Source: Gaeumannomyces sp. JS-464 (taxonomy: Eukaryota; Ascomycota; Sordariomycetes; Magnaporthales; Magnaporthaceae). Taken from it: a DNA stretch of 64,000 nucleotides. The notes beneath the pieces were generated by a model. That model searched no databases. It was given only the letters and a program-made list of their open reading frames with translations, and was not told the DNA's origin. Shown piece after piece: positions 23,084 to 33,731 of the stretch; the first letter of the stretch is position 1, and the number at the start of each line of letters is the position of its first letter. A program made the translations under genes and the position numbers. Location: NCBI GenBank assembly GCA_002197995.1, contig NGZR01000002.1, forward strand, positions 8,370,001 to 8,434,000, read 5' to 3'.

Positions 23084-23098
23084 AAAAGGGGGGGGGGT
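23084..23098 (+). other. polypurine tract before the 3' LTR
   Basis: aaaaagggggggggg, then taa, directly before the 3' LTR at 23101. Position and composition are those of the plus-strand primer of LTR retrotransposons. It escaped RIP because it contains no CpA or TpG. Confidence 0.8.
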
Positions 23099-23100
23099 AA

Positions 23101-23297
23101 TGTGGTAGCGTGGCGTTTTGAGAGTTGCTAAGCCACGATGGCTAAAAGCCCGTACTTGGCCGCCCGGGTAAAAACTTTGCGCGAGGGCTCCGGTGCAACG
23201 CATTAATCCCCTCCTTATATTCCTTACTTTTAAACAGCCATATTAACCTCGTATTTACTGCAGCTTTGCCTACTTTTGCCGTGGTTAATCCTTAATA
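23101..23297 (+). repeat. 3' LTR of second gypsy element
   Basis: 197 bp, tgtggtagcgtggcg to ccttaata. Pairs with 16656-16851 and is followed by the aaaac target repeat. Confidence 0.88.
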
Positions 23298-24860
23298 AAA
23301 ACCAACAAATTTATTTCGCTAATTTCGAAACTTTTGGAAAAAAAAGTCGGAAAAGTGTTTAAAATAATCGACGAAACTCGAATCGCAAAAAGAAATTTGT
23401 TAGTTTTTAAATAGCGAAGGCTTATAGCTAAATATGTAGCGGACTTTTAACGGATTAATATTAAGCTTAATTAAAACGACGTTACGTTAATATTGCACTT
23501 TATAACAAATTGCGCGAAAATGTAAAAAATAAACTCGTAAAGCAAAATCGTTTAAAATTTTTTACGAATTACGTTAAAAACGCGGTTCGTATTATTAACG
23601 TTAATTAATAAACGATAATAAAAAAAAGGATAAAATTTTAAAATTATAGTATAAAATAATAAACCTAATTAAAAAAAGGCTAAATAATAGCCTATTACGG
23701 TTTATAAAATACACCCGGGCTTTATAAACCTTAATACGGGAGCCGTTTACCAGTAATAAAAGCAGTAAAAAAAACAAAAATAAAACTCGAAAAACGGGAA
23801 GTGCTTTAAATGCGGCCAAACAGGTTATATAAAAATTAATTGCTTTTAATAAAATAATAACCGTTAAATAACGAACTTTTAACAAACGTACGAAAGTTTA
23901 ACATAAAAAAGGCTATATTTTAAAACAGCGTTTAGCTAAACGTATTATTACGACGAGCTGTACGTTATATACCAGTTTAATAAAAAAACGACCGGATAAT
24001 ACCTTCGAAAACTTTAAAATATTTGCATATTTAAAACCACGAAATTCGAATACGATAACGAAGGAAAATAACGCGTCGTTTTCAAGTTTGTAAATTTGGA
24101 AAAAAAACGATACCGTTTTTTATAAAACTTAAAAAAAAGCAACTTTAGCAAATAGCTCGAAAAAAAAGGAAATTTAAAAAAAGCTTTTAAGCTAAACACA
24201 CTTTTTTCGAAAATCGGAAAATTCCAATACTAATGCCGAAATAAATCGAAACGGTTAAGCTTTTAAAACGGCCGAGTTTTAAAAATAAGTAAAAAGTTTA
24301 AACGGCGAAACCTTTGCATTTATAATCCGCGAAAGCCAAATAAATTGGAAAAATTAATACGCGTTTTTACCTTTCGACGTTTCGAAGTGTTTTTAAAACG
24401 TTAAAGTTTTAAAACATTTAAAAAGCTTGTTATATTACGTTATTTTAACGGACGGAAATAACGGTTAACTTTTATCGTGGTTTAACGATTAATAAAAAGT
24501 TAAATATGCTAGCCACAAATTCGATAACGTAAATAAGCCGAAATAAACTGCGTTAAAACCCGAAAACCATTTTAATATCGGTTTAAAATACCTCGAATAT
24601 TTATACCTTTTTTAAACAAAATGTATTTACGAAAAATGCAAATTTTATTTACGGCCCAAATTTAAATACGATTTTTTCCACGAAAATTGGGAAATAAACT
24701 TAAAATTAAACCCCGTTTAACATTCCAATTGCTATAATAAAAGCTAGTTTAAATTGGCAAATTTACCGTAGCTTTTAAACTTAACGAACGGTATCCAATA
24801 TTATATATTATTAAAATATTCGATTAAAAAAGTGCGAAATTGCAAAATGCAAAAAACATA

Positions 24861-26726
24861 TAACGTAATGCATTAGTAAGCGACATATATTAATAAGCGA
24901 TATACGAATCGCGAAAACGCGACACGTTTTTTTTTGCTTTCAATTCCTCCACTAATAAGCATAGCAAACCAAAACAACGAAAGCCGATTAATTTTCGCTT
25001 TTTAAGCTTTGCGATTAAACTTTAAACTAAATATTCGGGCCGCCGTTAAAATTTACTCGGTCGCGTTTACCACTTTCGCTAAACGAAAACGCGGCCGACT
25101 TGCTCGACGCGATACTATGCTTAAATTACGGAAATTAACGGAATTCGAAAAAAAAGCGCTTATTACATATTTAAATTAAATTCCCGCGCGTTTCCTCCCC
25201 GGCCTTTTAGTATTAAAAATATAGCCAATCGATTGCTCGCTAAACGCGACGCGAACGCCGTCGGCAAATGCTAAATCGAAAAGTTCGTTAAACGCCGCTC
25301 GGAGCTCGACACGCGCTAAATTCGAAAGTACGATTATTAAAAGGCTAAATGCGAAAATCCTAAGCTCGTTTTTGCTTAGTTCGACTTTATACGGGATATT
25401 ATAGCTAAATATAGCATTTTAAATAACGACATTTACAATTTTAACGAAACCGGCTTTTTTATAAGCATAATCGCCGCCGTTATAGTTATTATAACATTAG
25501 AAAGTTGTAATAAAGCAAAACTAGTTTAATTTAGCAATTAAAAATAGGCTATAATTATTTAAAAGGTTAATTATTACGGTTAAGCGATTTTTTTTTATTA
25601 TCGTTAAAAAGCAGTACTATTTAGCTAATTAGTATTCGAAAACCGATTTTCCACGCGATTAGGTTATTTTAACGAATTTTAACGGGTAAATTACGAACGA
25701 GCTCGGTTTAAAATAAATTCGGCATTTTAATAAACACATTGCAGCTCGTAAAAAAGGGTTTTATCGTTTATTAATGCTAAACGGGCATAAAAGCCACTAT
25801 TTAACGGATTTTAAACTTTACTATTAGGAATATAATATTATTACGCTTTATATACCTTTACATTCGTTTTACTTTTTTTAACCGTTTAATATTAAGTGTT
25901 TTAACCCGTTAAAAAAAGCGTACGGTTAACAAATCGAAAACTTAATAAAATTACACGTTAATTACGTAATTAAAATCGAGTTCCTTTCGGCGTTTAAAAC
26001 GGCATTTTTTAATTTTATAACCGAAAAAAACATTCGAAAAGGTTTTTAAAAAGCTAGCTTTGCTTTTTTCAATTTGGATTTGGTTTTGGTTTTGGAAAAG
26101 CTGGATATAAAGCTACAAATTTTAACTCCTTCGAAAAAGCTTTTAAACAACGCTAAATTTTGGACTTTTAAAACGCTTTAAACAGTTAAAAACGCAATTT
26201 CGCAATTCGAACATATCAAAACTCGGATTTCCAATTACCGAAATAGCTTTCCGTTATTTATGCTAACGGTTGTAAACCAATTAACAAAAAAGGCTAAAGC
26301 AATTATACATCGGGTTAACCTTTTGGAAAAAAAGTGCTTTAAACTACGAAAAGCGAACGAAGCATTAAGTAAACGCCGAAAGGTTAAAAAAAACACGTGT
26401 TTAACTCGAAAGGTTATTTATTATAAACGAGGTACGAAATATTTTAAACTAAAAAAAGCTGGATAAATAGTTACAGCAAAAAATGCGCGATTATAAGCGT
26501 TAAAAAAGGAGGGCAACGATAATTCGTTAGCGATATAACACTTGCGGTAAAACCGGACATAATGCGCGCATTTGCTAAAAAGATGTAAAAATGTCCGATA
26601 TATACAATTCCGAATAGTTTAAATGAATTTTTAACGTTTTTGGGTTAGCATGCGAGTTGATTAACCGGAGGTTAAGTTTAAGTGTGTCGTTTACTAATGT
26701 GTGTCGCTTATTAATAAATTACGTTA
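24861..26726 (+). mobile_element. Fot1/pogo DNA transposon A, nested in chromovirus copy 1
   Basis: About 1.86 kb between TA dinucleotides (24861-24862, 26725-26726). The ends are inverted: ACGTAATGC... on the left, ...AATTACGT on the right. Each end carries two copies of a 16-bp unit; the right end (read inward) has attaataagcgacaca and attagtaaacgacaca. A broken transposase fills the inside. It splits the chromovirus between gag and the rest of pol. Confidence 0.85.
25117..26640 (+). pseudogene. transposase of pogo copy A
   Basis: Starts with an ATG at 25117 (MLKLRKLTEFEKKALITYL), the N-terminal helix-turn-helix (pipsqueak/CENP-B type) that binds the ends. The DDE nuclease region follows. 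Its first catalytic Asp, in the NFDETGF context, is Asn here (AAC at 25443-25445), and the later LDGH motif reads LNGH near 25776. A region about 26240-26450 is open for 68 codons and is basic, ending KYFKLKKAG. Near 26530-26590 a broken C-terminal zinc knuckle (TCGKTGHNARIC) is visible. It would cut and insert the element; this copy cannot. Confidence 0.8.
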
Positions 26727-29700
26727 GCATAAAAAGCGAAAGCTTAATATTAAGAGATTACGTAACCGTACGTTTCGTTTAACTTAAATAAAAAAACAAA
26801 CGTACGGTATTCGTTTTTTTTTATTAAAAAACTAAAAACATTACTTAAACGGAAAGCACGAAATGGAAAAAAAAAATTAATAAAAACCTTCGTAATAGTA
26901 AAATCGAGTTAACCGTACGACTTATTAATATTTCGAATGGAATATTAAAAAAAAAGTTAAAATAATAATTAATTGCGAAATATAATACGATTACGTATCG
27001 TTATAAACAGTTAAACGGTATAAGATATTTATAAAACGGAAATACCAACCGTATTAATTAAAAACGATTGAAAAAATACCCGTCGTTTACAATAAAAAAT
27101 AAATCGACTAAAAAATATAATTAATAATATTACGCACCCGAAATAAGGAAAACGTTACTATTATATTAAACGAGTTGGAAATAAAAAAAAATGTAATTTT
27201 CGGGATTTTCTAATTTAAAAAAAAACAATTTACGAATAAATTAAACTACCGGTTAAGTTTAATAAGGAAAATTACGAATAATTAAAACGGTTTACCAATT
27301 ATAAACTTTAAATTGTAAATATAAAAAGTAATAAACAAAGGTTATAATAGTAATAAAATTTAGCAATTTACTTTTACAATTAGCATTAACGAATACGCGA
27401 TTATTTAAAACGGAAAACGATTAAAATAATACAATTAATATTAAAAAATGGCTCGCGAATGTTTTAAAAAAAACACTATAAATACGAAAAATTATTTAGG
27501 AAAAATTTAAAAACGATGCTTTTTAAATACGAACCGTTTAATTTTAAAATTAAATTTAAATTAAAAACGTAGCTTAAATATTAAAAGCTATATTAGTTTA
27601 GCTTTTAGCAATAAAAAATGCTAAAAAAATAACTAGAAAAAAACTTACGAAAGGGATATATTAAACTTTTCGATTTTCCAATAAAATATAGGATTTTATA
27701 AAAAAAAGGAAAAACGGAACAAAACGAATATGCATTAACTACCGATCGTTAAACGAAACTACGATTAAAAATCGATATTTTTTACTTTTTATCGACGAAT
27801 TACGCGATAAGCTCGGCAAAGTTTAGTATTTTACGGTTTTAAATTTACGAAAAGCTTATAGTTTAATATAAATTAAAAAAGGCTAAAAATAATTTACGGC
27901 TTTTAAAATAAAGCTTAAATATTACGAGTTTTTAGTAATAACTTTCGGGTTTACCAACGCATTAATTACATTTTAAAAAATAATTAATTATATATTACGC
28001 AAATATTTCGATATTTTTATTTTCGCGTATTTAAACGATATTTTGGTTTTTTCGAAAACGATAAAAAAGTATAAATAATATATATATAAAATGCTTTAAA
28101 AATTGCTAAACGCAAAGCTTTTCGTTAAATTAGAAAAGTGCGAATAGCATTCGCAAAAAGTCGCTTTTTTAAAATTCGTAATTATATTTAAACAAATTTG
28201 TATAAACTTTAAAAAGGTCGAAAAAATTAAAAAATAGCTTATATTTAAAAACGTTATAAAAATACAAAAGTTTTTAAGGTTTTTAAACTTTTATAAACGG
28301 TTTATTTGTAAATATAGCAAAATCGCTATACTATTTACGAATTTTACTAAAAATAACCACTAGTTTTGTTAAAAAAGGTAAAAATAAAAAGCTTTCGAGC
28401 AATTACAAAACGCCGTATTAAAAAAACCAATATTAGTATTTTTAAACCTAAAAAACCTTTTAAAATTAAAATTAACGCGTTAAATTACGCGATCGGCGGT
28501 TAATTCGAATAACGAAACGATTAAAAACGATTGCATTTTTATACGTTTTTTTCGTAAAAGTTAAATAAATTTAAATTAAATTACCAAATTTACGATAAAA
28601 AACTTTTAACGATAATCCGAGCATTTGAAAAATGGCGGTTATACTTTTGTAAAGCAAAGCATTAAATTTATATATACGGATTATAAAAACTTAACACATT
28701 TTATAATAAGCAAAAATTTAAATAAACGGCAAATTCGTTAAAGCGAGTTTTTGCAAAATTACGATATTCGGATTAAATACCGGAAAAGGTTGGAAAACGA
28801 TCGAACGGACGTTTTAAACCGGCGATTGGATTATTAAATTGCAATACTTAAAAAAATACGAGTAATATTAGCGGAAAAACCAAACGAATTTTTAATCCCG
28901 GTATAAAAGATACTCGTTAAAACGGTCCAATAAGGAAAAGTTTAAACCTTAAAAATTTTTTAACAAATTTACAGTTAGCTAATATATAGCTACCAAAACG
29001 TAAAAAAAACGTAAAAACGGTTATAATAATATTACAAGTTCGTAAAATTTAAACCGAAATATAAAACGCAATAAAAAATTGCGAAAATTATATTAAAAAT
29101 AAAGCTAAAAAGTATAAACCGTATAAACTATTACAATTTTTACTAGCACCGAACGGAATATAGTAAAAAATTATTATAAATTTCGTTATTAAACTTTTTT
29201 AATTTAAAAAACCGATAATTAAAATAAAGTACGATAATATATTGGTAATAATAAATAAGCTTACCAAATACGTTTTATTTTTACCGTATGAAAAAAGTAG
29301 TAACGTTATAAAGCTAACGTACGTTTTTATTAAGCATGTAATAACGGAATACGGCACGCCGAACCGTTTAATTACAGATAAAAACAAGCTATTTATAAGC
29401 AAATTTTAAAAAAGGCTAACGAATAAGCTAAAAACGGAACACTTTTTATTTACAATTTACTATTTTTAAATAATGGATAAACAAACGGATAAACCAAACC
29501 ATAAAACAATATTTACGTTATTACGTTAATTATAAACAAAACGATTAAATATAATTATTTTTATAATTTAATTCGCTATAATAATTTAATTTATAAAAGT
29601 ATAAAAATTATACCGTTTTATACGAATTACGAGTTTACGCTTATAACGTATAAAAAATTTAAAGCAGGAAAATATGCTTTAATAGCGGAAATATAAATAA

Positions 29701-30180
29701 TAAAGCTTACCAAATTGCATAAACACTTTTAAATAAAGCTAAAAAAGCTGCGACACCGTATAACTACTTAAGCAAATAAAAAAAGGATTAAAAAACCGAC
29801 TTTTAAAAAAAGGGATAACGTTTATCTTTTTCGACGAAATATTAAAACAAAATAACCGAGCGATAAGCTAAACTATAAAAAACTAAAACCGTTTAAAATA
29901 TTAAAAAAGGTTTTAAACGTAAATTATAAACTCCGATTATCGCTAACCATAAAGTTTTACCCGGTTTTTTATATTTACCTATTCGAATTAGCGTTACCGG
30001 GTTTTAAAAACAACGAGTTAGTAAAAATCGACCTAAAATAAAAGTACGAAATCGAAAAAATCCTAAATTATAAACCAAAATACAAACTTAAAAAGTACTT
30101 AATTAAATGGAAAAAATACGGCTATAAAAAAAACACGTGGGAAAAAAAAACCAACTTTAAAAATTGCTAAAACACTTTAC
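26727..30180 (+). pseudogene. pol of chromovirus copy 1 (RT, RNase H, integrase, chromodomain)
   Basis: Reverse transcriptase about 27600-28340: DRNLRKAY-like LNLRKAYSLI, FGFTNA, and the catalytic box Y-L-N-D at 28028-28039 (first Asp changed to Asn). RNase H about 28440-28700. The integrase core is about 29050-29530, with PIIKIKYDNILVIINKLTKY, then KLTYVFIKHVITEYGTPNRL and ITDKNKLF. The chromodomain near 30040-30165 reads KYEIEKILNYKPKYKLKKYL, then IKWKKYGYKKNTWE; in this family it would steer insertion to marked chromatin. The nested pogo element lies upstream. Numerous TAA/TAG stops. Confidence 0.78.
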
Positions 30181-30239
30181 GAAAATATCAATTAAAACAA
30201 TTATAAAAAGGTTAGCTAGTAAAAAGGATAGTAAAATAA

Positions 30240-30595
30240 CGATCTTTTTTAAAAATACCCGCGATATTTTTACAAAAAACCGCCGGTTTTTTTTAGCTTA
30301 GCTGGAAGTTAAACCCGGGATTTATAAAAAAAGTGCTATAAATAATACCGTTTTACTATTGGGTTAAAAAAAGCAGCATTTACCAAAACCAAATAAAGCA
30401 AAAAAGTTTACGCCGAACGGTTAGCAAAAAAAAAAAAAAAAAAAAAAACAAAAGTTTAATAAACTTTAAGGCAAGCCCGAAAACTTATCGATTTTTACGG
30501 TTATGCTAAAATTTAAACTCGAAACTTTAACAAAAAACAAAAGCTACGTTTAATGCGCTATAAAACCTAAAAAAATTGTTAAAAAAATTACAACT
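30240..30595 (-). other. hairpin, tRNA-like segments and homopolymer run of chromovirus copy 1
   Basis: Counterpart of 44790-45130 in copy 2. A hairpin with arms aaaaata (30251-30257) and tattttt (30265-30271) is followed, on the - strand, by a tRNA-like stretch with B-box-like gggtttaacttcc (about 30305-30320), a 23-A run (30426-30448, T run on the - strand), and the remains of a second tRNA-like stretch near 30490-30570. RIP has blurred the second one. The shared order in both copies shows it belongs to the element. Confidence 0.5.
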
Positions 30596-30599
30596 TATT

Positions 30600-31119
30600 T
30601 TAATTAAAAAAAGCAAACAAGTTTAAATTAAAATTAACTTTAAGCATTTACTAATCGGTAAAAACGGAAAAAGTTATAAAAAACTCGAAATGCGAGGCAA
30701 TTTAGCGAGCTGCCCGGTCGGCTTCCTCTCGTTTAATACGCTTCAATTTTTCCACCGAATTAATGCCGCGACGCACCGCGCGTATTATTTTTTCCAGCTA
30801 TATTCGTTTTTGCTTTCGAAAACGAAAAACTTTTTTTTCGCTTTTTTTAGTTTAGCTTTAAATTTAAAATGCTAAACGACGATATTCCGAAGTTTGGAAA
30901 AAAAAAGCTTTAAAACGTCGCACCCCGAACGATTAATTTAAAAACATTTTACGTATTAAAACAAGTTTTAAAAAAAACGTTACACTTTTTACGTTTTAAA
31001 ACGTCGTAATAATACGAATAAAAAGGCATTTCGTAATAATTAAAAAGGATAACCGTTAAAAGCTTTTTACGATTAACGGTTTTTTTCGCGAAAAAACGTT
31101 TTTGCATTTAACCAAACAT
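30600..31119 (-). pseudogene. antisense accessory ORF of chromovirus copy 1
   Basis: Lies between the chromodomain end and the 3' LTR, on the strand opposite to gag-pol. The start ATG is at 31119-31117. The reading corresponds along its length to the better preserved copy at 44233-44754, including the central basic part. More of its codons are broken than in that copy, and the length differs by about two bases, so there is at least one indel. Confidence 0.65.
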
Positions 31120-31233
31120 TTTGTTAAAATAAAAAAGGGTAAAAGGTAATAAAAAAGGAAAGGATTTACTATTAATAAATAGCGGGGCGATAAAACGTGG
31201 CCAAAAGGATTTGGCTTAAAAAGGGAAACCTAA

Positions 31234-31680
31234 TATTACGATTAGCATGTAAGCTTTTAAAATAGCAAAGTAAAAAAGGGCTTCGAAATGGTACTTCCGC
31301 TTCGTTTAAATTACGTAAAGTTACGTAACCCAAAAGGGATTTATAAATTTATAACAAAATAATAAATTTAAAATGAAATTTGTAGATTTATAACAAAATA
31401 ACAAATTTAAAAAAAATTTATAAATTTATAATAAAGTTATAAATCCAACCCGATATTAAGCAAAAGCAGCGTGTATATAAAAAATAGGTTTCCTATTATT
31501 TTAAATAGCTTTAATTAAAACTTCGGCATTAGTTAACTTAAGTTAATTTTTAAGCATTTTTTAAAGCAAGCAATTAAATTATCCTTTTAAGTTGCGTGTT
31601 TTTTTATTAACTAAACCAGCGATATTATCCAGTTTACCTTTAAAGCGCTTTATTATAAAAGCAAACCTTTAATTATAATA
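31234..31680 (+). repeat. 3' LTR of chromovirus copy 1
   Basis: 447 bp, tattacgattagcatg to tttaattataata. Same three-unit internal repeat as the 5' LTR, but far more RIP (nearly every CpA/TpG changed in the first 200 bp). The core atccaacccgatattaagca is unchanged between the two LTRs. Confidence 0.88.
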
Positions 31681-32155
31681 GCACTTTTTGTTAGCCACTT
31701 TAACCTTTATACAAATGGGTAAAAACTTTACTGTTTTTACAAAGGAATTAAAAATCGATAAAAAATCGGAAAAATAAACGGTAAACAAATTTATAAAAAG
31801 TAAAAGCAAAGCTATATAAAATTACTTTATAATAAATTATAATTGCAAAATTTAATAAATAAATGGTAAATAAAAACAAAAGGTCGAAAATGTTAAAGTT
31901 TGCTAGTAAATTTTATAAAATTTATAATAAAAATAAAATCGCTAATAATTTTAGAATTATAAAAGATATTAATATAAATTAAATTGTTTTATACGTGTAA
32001 AATCGCGTATTCCAATATATATAAACCTATTATTATATAATTTACGTAATTATATACATATAAAGCATTTACACAGTGTATTACAAAGTATATCGTAAAA
32101 CTAGTTAGAAAAAATTATAAAAAATTATATAAAGTTACTTTTTTTTTAAATATAT
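31681..32155. other. AT-rich DNA without genes
   Basis: Very AT-rich and full of stops on both strands. Unlike its neighbours it has few CpG. No repeat or coding signal seen beyond the gcact target repeat at its start. Confidence 0.5.
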
Positions 32156-32868
32156 TAACGTGGTTTATAAGTAAGTAAATTAAATAAGCAAATGGATTAT
32201 TAACACGCGTTTACGCGTTAATTAAACTTTATTTACGATATTTCCATAATAAATGATAGCGAATATAAACAACGAAAGCAGGATTATTTTAACCTTTTAA
32301 ACTTTTAATTCGAATTTAAAGTTAAATGTAAAAAGAACGTGCTAAAATACCGCTTTATTACATAAACCAAAAAATTTGACAGTTTAAACACTTCGTATTT
32401 AAACTTTTTAACACTATTATATATTAAACCACGGCGGCTTTTTATAAGCGACCTTATTATATTAAACGTTTAAAATGCTGCCAAAATTTACACGGTTAAC
32501 TATTTTACTTTCGCCTAGCGTAAAAGCGGTTAATTTGCTTAACGCGACATTATGTTTAAATTACGAAAATTAACGAAATTCGAAAAAAGGCGTTTGTTAA
32601 ATACATATTCGAGTTAAATTTTAACGCATTCCTTCCCCAGCTTTTTAGTATTAAAAATATGGCTAACTAATTGCTCGCCGAACGCGACGCGAGCGTTATC
32701 GGTAAAAACTAAATCGCGAACTTTGTTAAACGCCGCGCAAAGCTCGGTACGCGTTAAATTCGAAAGTACGATTACTAAAAAGCTAAATGCGAAAATTTTA
32801 AACTCGTTTTTACGTGGTTCGATTTTGTACGAAATATTATAATTAAATATAGCATTTAAAATAACGTA

Positions 32869-33731
32869 GTTATTATAAATTAAGCTTAATAGCCCAATTT
32901 TAATGCCAAAGCTTTGCTTTATAGCTTGTATATAATCCTTTTCGTGGTTTTGGGCTTTTAATAAGTAAATCTCTTTTTTTATTAGCTTTATTTATCACTT
33001 TTCCTAAGCTTTTAAGCGATTTCTTTTAAACTACTTTATAATAGTAGTTTACTATCGAACAACACATATTACTAAGCGATATACGAATTGAAAAAACGCG
33101 ATATATCTTTTTTTACTTTTAATTTTTCTACTAATAAGCATGTTAAACTAAAGCTATAAAAGTCGATTAATTTTCGCTTTTTAAGCTTTATAATTGAACT
33201 TAAAACTAAGCATTCGAGCCGCTGTTAAAATTTACTTAGTCGCGTTCGCCACTTTTGCTAAACGAAAACGCGGTAAGCTTGCTCGACGTAACCGCGTACT
33301 TAATTTCCGGAAATTAACGAAATTCGAAAAAAAGCGCTAATTAAATACATATTCGAGCTGGATTTTAGCGCATTTCCTCCCCGACTTTTTAGTATTAAAA
33401 ATATAGCTAACTAATTGCTCGCCGAACGTAACGCGAGCATTGTAAAAACCAATTAAATCGCGAAGTTCGTTAAACGTCGGCCGAAGTTCGGCACGCGTTA
33501 AATTCGAAAATACGATTATTAAAAAGCTAAATGCGAAAATCCTAAACTCGTTTTTACGTAATTCGACTTTATGCGAAACATTATAGCTAAATATAGCATT
33601 TTAAATAACGACATTTATAATTTTAACAAAACCGGCTTTTTTATAAGCATAATCGCCGCCGTTATAATTATTATAACGTTAAAAAGTTATAATAAAGCAA
33701 AACTGGTTTAATTTAGCAATTAAAAATAAGT
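32869..33731 (+). other. duplicated pogo 5' half inside copy B/C
   Basis: The transposase reading that starts at 32552 is cut off at about 32868. After about 195 bp of unassigned AT-rich DNA, a second pogo leader begins near 33063 (ttactaagcgatatacgaat, as inside copy A), followed by a second transposase N-terminus near 33297 whose ATG is lost. This second reading then continues past the cut point. Either a partial second copy inserted, or recombination joined two copies. Confidence 0.6.

Larger units (their letters stand above)
16656..23297 (+). mobile_element. second Ty3/gypsy element (short LTRs), nested in chromovirus copy 1
   Basis: 6.64-kb LTR retrotransposon, + strand. LTRs 16656-16851 and 23101-23297 share tgtggt...agccacgatg...cccgtac and ggctccggtgcaacgca. 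The 5-bp flanks aaaac (16651-16655 and 23298-23302) match exactly, and the interrupted gag of the host element continues on the other side. Internal order gag, protease, reverse transcriptase, RNase H, integrase is that of gypsy. No chromodomain or antisense ORF was seen, and the LTR sequence differs from the host, so it is another family. RIP has broken all frames. Confidence 0.9.
16190..24000 (+). pseudogene. chromovirus copy 1 gag, split by a nested element
   Basis: Gag of the chromovirus, the structural and RNA-binding protein. The first part (16190-16650) reads TVFTFNGVKYDFNEAVNTA, then FEALIVIRAYKFPSL, then AIKLNGKIKKWFQL. The second gypsy element interrupts at 16656-23297 and gag resumes at 23303 with NKFISLISKLLEKKVGKV. 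The zinc knuckle is at 23802-23843: C-F-K-C-G-Q-T-G-Y-I-K-I-N-C, where the conserved His is Tyr. Stops are TAA and TAG. The same protein, also broken, is read on the - strand at about 49560-50680 in copy 2. Confidence 0.75.
15741..31680 (+). mobile_element. Ty3/gypsy chromovirus copy 1, with two nested insertions
   Basis: LTR retrotransposon on the + strand. LTRs are 15741-16186 and 31234-31680 (TGTTAC...GTAACA, RIP-altered to TATTAC...ATAATA in the 3' copy). Flanks gcacc (15736-15740) and gcact (31681-31685) fit a 5-bp target duplication with one C-to-T change. Order: gag with CCHC knuckle, reverse transcriptase, integrase, chromodomain, then an antisense accessory ORF before the 3' LTR. It is interrupted by a second gypsy element (16656-23297) and by a pogo element (24861-26726). 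Removing them leaves about 7.4 kb, the same as the copy at 43709-51095. All frames are heavily broken by RIP. Confidence 0.88.

Noticed and set aside
15741..23297. A single 7.5-kb element starting at the first LTR
   Set aside because: The LTR at 16656 differs from that at 15741, has its own 3' partner at 23101 and an exact aaaac target repeat, so two elements are nested.
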